Below are positions 5,803 to 8,449 of a DNA stretch of 8,449 nucleotides, piece by piece; the first letter of the stretch is position 1; every line of letters starts with the position of its first letter. A program made the translations under genes and the position numbers. The DNA comes from Anaerolineae bacterium (GTDB lineage: Bacteria; Chloroflexota; Anaerolineae; Aggregatilineales; Aggregatilineaceae): the NCBI GenBank assembly GCA_020848665.1, contig JADLHR010000525.1:1-8449 (forward strand), written 5' to 3'. The notes beneath the pieces are model-generated. The model did not search any database and was not told where the DNA came from. It worked only from the letters and a program-made list of their open reading frames with translations.

Positions 5803-7203
5803 GTGAACCAGGATGATTCTCGCGGCCCGCAGCCGGGGCTGCTGACTCGCGTCCGGCGGTCGATCTGGCGCGAGCCGTGGCCGGAATCCGATCGGGGGCG
5901 CGTCCGCCTGACGCTCAACGATCTGATTCTGCATCTGCACGCGCCGCGCGTGCCGCAGCGCGCGCTGCGGGCGACGTACAGCTACGGACTGGGTATCTTC
6001 GCGATCGTGCTGTTCGGCGTGCTGGGGTTCACCGGCGTGCTGCTGACTTTCACCTATACGCCCTCGCCCAACGACGCCTATGCCAGCATTCAAACGCTCA
6101 CCGCCGAAATCTGGATCGGCGCGCTAATTCGCAACATGCATCACTGGAGCGGCAATCTGCTGCTGATCGTGTCGGTGCTGCACCTGCTGCGCGTGTTCTA
6201 CACCGCCGCGTTTCACCCCCCGCGTGAGTTCAACTGGCTGCTTGGGCTGGGGCTGCTGGCGCTGGTCGCTCTCTCGAACTTCACTGGCTACCTGATGCCC
6301 TGGGACCAGCTGGCGTACTGGGCGACTACGATCGCGACCAGTATGCTGAATTATGTGCCGGTCGCCGGCGCATCGATCCGTGAGTTCCTGGTCGGCGGCG
6401 GCGACATCGGCGAGTTCGCCCTGCGGACGTTCTTCGCGTTCCATATCGTCGTCTTCCCGCCGCTGCTGGCGATCATTATCTCGTATCATATCTGGCGCGT
6501 GCGCAAGGATACGTTCAGCCTGCCGCGCGCCTTGAACGAGCCGCCGCTTGACCGGCGGCGGATCGAGCGCGTCACGACTATCCCGCATCTGCTCAACCTG
6601 GAGATCGGGCTGGCGCTGCTGGCGCTGGCGCTGCTGATCGCGTGGTCCACCTGGGTTCCGGCGCCGCTCGAAGACGCTGCCAACCCGACGCATCCGCCCA
6701 ACCCGGCCAAAGCTGCCTGGTACTTCATGGGGTTTCAGGAGCTGCTGCTGCACTTCCACCCCGCCTTTGTGACGGTCGTGATCCCCGGCCTGACGCTGCT
6801 GGGCCTGTTCCTGCTGCCCTACACGGACGCCGACCCGCGCCCGGAGCGCAACGTGACCGGCATCTGGTTTCGCTCGCGGCGCGGGCGCTGGCTGGCGGCG
6901 CTGAGCGCGCTCCTCGGCGCTGGTCTGACGGCGGCGCTGGTGGTGGCCGACGAGCACTGGCTCGATCTTCCGGCGCTGTTTGGCGGGCTGCCGACCGCGA
7001 TCAGCAATGGCGCGGTCCCGATCGGTGCGCTGGCGCTGGGGCTGGTGGTATATTACTGGAGTCTCGGACGGCAGGGCGCCACGCGCAGCGAGCGCAACCT
7101 GGCGCTGTTTACCCTGCTGTTCGCGGCGTTCCTCACGCTGACGGTGATTGGCGTTTTCTTTCGCGGCGAGAATATGGCGCTGGTGCTTCCGTGGAACCGA
7201 TAG
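5803..7203 (+). CDS. Cytochrome b (b6/subunit IV fusion) of a quinol:cytochrome c oxidoreductase
   Basis: A 466-residue multi-helix membrane protein that carries two b hemes and the quinol-oxidising site of a bc-type complex. Heme ligands are visible: His113 and His127 in the second helix (HHWSGN...LHLLRVF, 13 residues between) and His214 and His229 in the fourth (14 residues between, as in cytochrome b6 rather than mitochondrial cytochrome b). FTGYLMPWDQLAYWA is the classical segment between them. The subunit-IV-like half (about 260-345) contains PNPAKAAWYFMGFQELL. This is where the Qo-site PEWY motif is normally found, but it reads AAWY at 304-307. About three further helices follow to ENMALVLPWNR. 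Both halves are in one polypeptide, unlike split b6f. The start is GTG at 5803, the first possible start after an in-frame stop at 5776; its ribosome site AAAGGA (5783-5788) is 14 nt away, longer than usual. Confidence 0.95.
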   Translation: MNQDDSRGPQPGLLTRVRRSIWREPWPESDRGRVRLTLNDLILHLHAPRVPQRALRATYSYGLGIFAIVLFGVLGFTGVLLTFTYTPSPNDAYASIQTLTAEIWIGALIRNMHHWSGNLLLIVSVLHLLRVFYTAAFHPPREFNWLLGLGLLALVALSNFTGYLMPWDQLAYWATTIATSMLNYVPVAGASIREFLVGGGDIGEFALRTFFAFHIVVFPPLLAIIISYHIWRVRKDTFSLPRALNEPPLDRRRIERVTTIPHLLNLEIGLALLALALLIAWSTWVPAPLEDAANPTHPPNPAKAAWYFMGFQELLLHFHPAFVTVVIPGLTLLGLFLLPYTDADPRPERNVTGIWFRSRRGRWLAALSALLGAGLTAALVVADEHWLDLPALFGGLPTAISNGAVPIGALALGLVVYYWSLGRQGATRSERNLALFTLLFAAFLTLTVIGVFFRGENMALVLPWNR

Positions 7204-7256
7204 ACCTGCCTGGGCCTGGGTCCGGCTCCGTTCCCCGCCCTGATGCTTCCGAGGGA

Positions 7257-7805
7257 ATGACGCGGCGCGATTTCTTCGGCCTGACGTGGCGCGTGCTGAC
7301 CGCGTTCACGGCCGGGCAGGCGGCGTGTATCGGCCTGCGCTTTCTCGCGTCCCGCAAGGCTGAGGGCAGCTTTGGCGAGGTGCTGATTGCCGGGCTATCG
7401 GGCGACTTTCCGCTGGAGACGGTCACGCCCTTCGAGCAGGCGCGCTTCTTCCTGATTCGCTTCGCGGATGGCGGCTTCCTGGCGCTGAGCAGCACCTGCC
7501 CACATCTCGCCTGCGTCGTCGGGTGGGATACGGCGCGCAGGCGATTCGCCTGCCCGTGTCACGGCTCGGAGTTCGAGCGCGACGGCAGCGTGGTGAACCC
7601 GCCCGCGCCGCGCCCGCTGGATCGCTTTGCCGTGCTGATCGAAAACGACCGGGTCAAGGTCGATACGCGCCAGGCGTTGCGGCGGACGAGCGTCACGCCC
7701 GAAGACCTGGTGTACGCGCCTACGACTCCTCCGCCCGCGCCCGGCGCCGCGCCCGCGACACTCGATTCAACTGCTCCGGGGCAGCCTGGCCCTGGCTATC
7801 GATAG
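7257..7805 (+). CDS. Rieske 2Fe-2S protein of the bc-type complex
   Basis: A 182-residue iron-sulfur subunit that takes an electron from quinol at cytochrome b and passes it to cytochrome c. The N-terminus MTRRDFFGLTW is a twin-arginine signal followed by one hydrophobic anchor helix, as in bacterial Rieske proteins exported folded by Tat. Cluster box 1 is CPHLAC (81-86) and box 2 is CPCHGS (99-104). By homology, Cys81, His83, Cys99 and His102 ligate the cluster, and Cys86 and Cys101 form the disulfide. The C-terminus ends in an unusual Pro/Ala-rich tail (about 155-182). The start is uncertain. ATG 7257 has GAGGGA immediately adjacent, too close for a good site. An in-frame GTG at 7191 would overlap cytochrome b by 13 bp and add 22 residues, but has no clear ribosome site. 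I prefer 7257 because it begins at the twin-arginine motif. Confidence 0.93.
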   Translation: MTRRDFFGLTWRVLTAFTAGQAACIGLRFLASRKAEGSFGEVLIAGLSGDFPLETVTPFEQARFFLIRFADGGFLALSSTCPHLACVVGWDTARRRFACPCHGSEFERDGSVVNPPAPRPLDRFAVLIENDRVKVDTRQALRRTSVTPEDLVYAPTTPPPAPGAAPATLDSTAPGQPGPGYR

Positions 7806-7813
7806 TTTTTCGC

Positions 7814-7820
7814 AGGGAGA
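7814..7820 (+). promoter_or_regulatory. Ribosome binding site that fixes the TTG start of the cytochrome c gene
   Basis: AGGGAGA (7814-7820) is 6 nt upstream of TTG at 7827. No ATG or GTG gives the expected signal-anchor N-terminus, so this site decides the start. Confidence 0.75.
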
Positions 7821-7826
7821 CTCTTT

Positions 7827-8449
7827 TTGTCGAAGCACATCATCAAGATCAGTCTGGCGGCGCTGGTGGGGATCGTCGCCCTGCTCAGCCTGAACATGCT
7901 GCGCGAGCCGAACCGCCAGGTCGAGGAGATCACCGCGCAGCAGGCCGCCGCCATCCAGCGCGCCATGCAGGTTTACGCGGCCAACTGCGTAGAGTGCCAC
8001 GGCGCGTCCGGCGAAGGGCTGAATACGGCTCTGCCGATCAATGACTCCACCGTGCGAAGTAAGAGCGACGATGAGGTGTTTAAGACGATCGCGCGCGGAC
8101 GGCCGGGGACGGCGATGGTTGCCTTCGCCTCGGATGAGAATGGCGTCCTGACCACGCCGCAGATCAACGACCTGGTGACGCTCATCAAGCATGTGCGCTG
8201 GCGCGAAGTCGAGGCGTATATCGACGCCAACGGGCTGCGCCCGGTCGATCTGCCCGCGCTCGAAGCGCAGATCGACGTGGCTAACCTGACGTACCCCCTC
8301 GAAACGGTTACCGCCGGGCGCACGTTGTACCAGGGCAACTGCTTCTCGTGCCACAACGCGGGCGCGGCGGGCGTCACCGGGCACCGCATCGGCAAAGACC
8401 TGTCGGACAGCCCGTTTGTCCAGGAGCATACCGACGATGAGCTGCTGAC
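7827..8449 (+). CDS. Diheme cytochrome c, membrane-anchored (partial, runs off the right edge)
   Basis: At least 207 residues are visible and the 3' end lies outside the window. It begins with TTG at 7827, 21 bp after the Rieske stop. A signal-anchor helix spans about residues 5-22 (IIKISLAALVGIVALLSL) without an obvious cleavage site, so the protein is probably tethered facing outward. Heme site 1 is CVECH (54-58), with a likely axial Met97 in GTAMVAF. Heme site 2 is CFSCH (172-176), whose distal ligand lies beyond the window. Two class-I-like domains are joined by a linker of about 45 residues (130-170, including WREVEAYIDANG). Directly following cytochrome b and Rieske genes, it is the expected electron acceptor subunit of the complex. 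Covalent diheme c subunits in actinobacterial bcc complexes pass electrons directly to the terminal oxidase, and a similar role is possible here. Confidence 0.92.
   Translation, partial: MSKHIIKISLAALVGIVALLSLNMLREPNRQVEEITAQQAAAIQRAMQVYAANCVECHGASGEGLNTALPINDSTVRSKSDDEVFKTIARGRPGTAMVAFASDENGVLTTPQINDLVTLIKHVRWREVEAYIDANGLRPVDLPALEAQIDVANLTYPLETVTAGRTLYQGNCFSCHNAGAAGVTGHRIGKDLSDSPFVQEHTDDELL

Noticed and set aside
6124..6957. 277-codon minus-strand open frame inside cytochrome b
   Set aside because: It is fully antisense to cytochrome b with conserved heme ligands. The hypothetical product is an R/Q-rich low-complexity sequence.
6642..7256. Upstream open extension of the Rieske frame giving a 387-residue product
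   Set aside because: The first part overlaps cytochrome b out of frame and reads as low-complexity shadow. The Rieske protein starts at the twin-arginine motif or at the GTG at 7191.

Overview
The window is GC-rich with strong G/C third-position bias and holds eight protein-coding genes. Seven are complete; one diheme cytochrome c runs off the right edge. No rRNA, tRNA, CRISPR array, insertion sequence or prophage gene was recognised. I infer a free-living bacterium, probably Chloroflexota (Anaerolineae-like), from small secreted LysM/SH3-like proteins with Pro- or Thr-rich linkers, an ARMT1-like DUF89 protein, and a cytochrome b that joins b6 and subunit IV halves and has extra C-terminal helices. 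The sequence alone does not prove that placement.

Left part (1-3800): mscL, the large-conductance mechanosensitive channel, is on the minus strand with a strong Shine-Dalgarno and a promoter candidate. Divergent from it is a small ParB/sulfiredoxin-fold protein, then a clear intrinsic terminator. Next is an exported protein with two LysM domains and a bacterial SH3-like domain, again ending in a clear terminator. A DUF89/ARMT1-like metal-dependent phosphatase follows with its own promoter candidate. These look like separate single-gene units with housekeeping, stress or envelope roles.

Middle (3770-4968): a perfect 12-bp hairpin lies between the convergent DUF89 gene and a minus-strand exported protein of unknown function with a Thr/Ala/Pro-rich linker. 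That exported gene has the best promoter in the window (TTGACG, 16 bp, TATAAT). The 322-bp divergent intergenic region upstream of it also carries two adjacent inverted repeats.

Right part (4969-8449): a plus-strand cluster encodes an FGE-sulfatase-fold lipoprotein, a fused cytochrome b, a Rieske 2Fe-2S protein and a diheme cytochrome c. Gaps are 36, 53 and 21 bp. The last three form a quinol:cytochrome c oxidoreductase, probably menaquinol-oxidising. Its diheme c subunit recalls the actinobacterial qcrCAB complex, but the gene order is reversed (b, Rieske, cc). The lipoprotein belongs to the formylglycine-generating-enzyme fold but lacks the copper-binding cysteine pair, so its role beside the respiratory complex is unclear.

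Nothing here amounts to a wholly new system. The points most worth a second look are the lipoprotein/bc-complex cluster, the AAWY motif replacing PEWY in cytochrome b, the tandem inverted repeats upstream of the cluster, and a coding-like antisense stretch downstream of the DUF89 gene.
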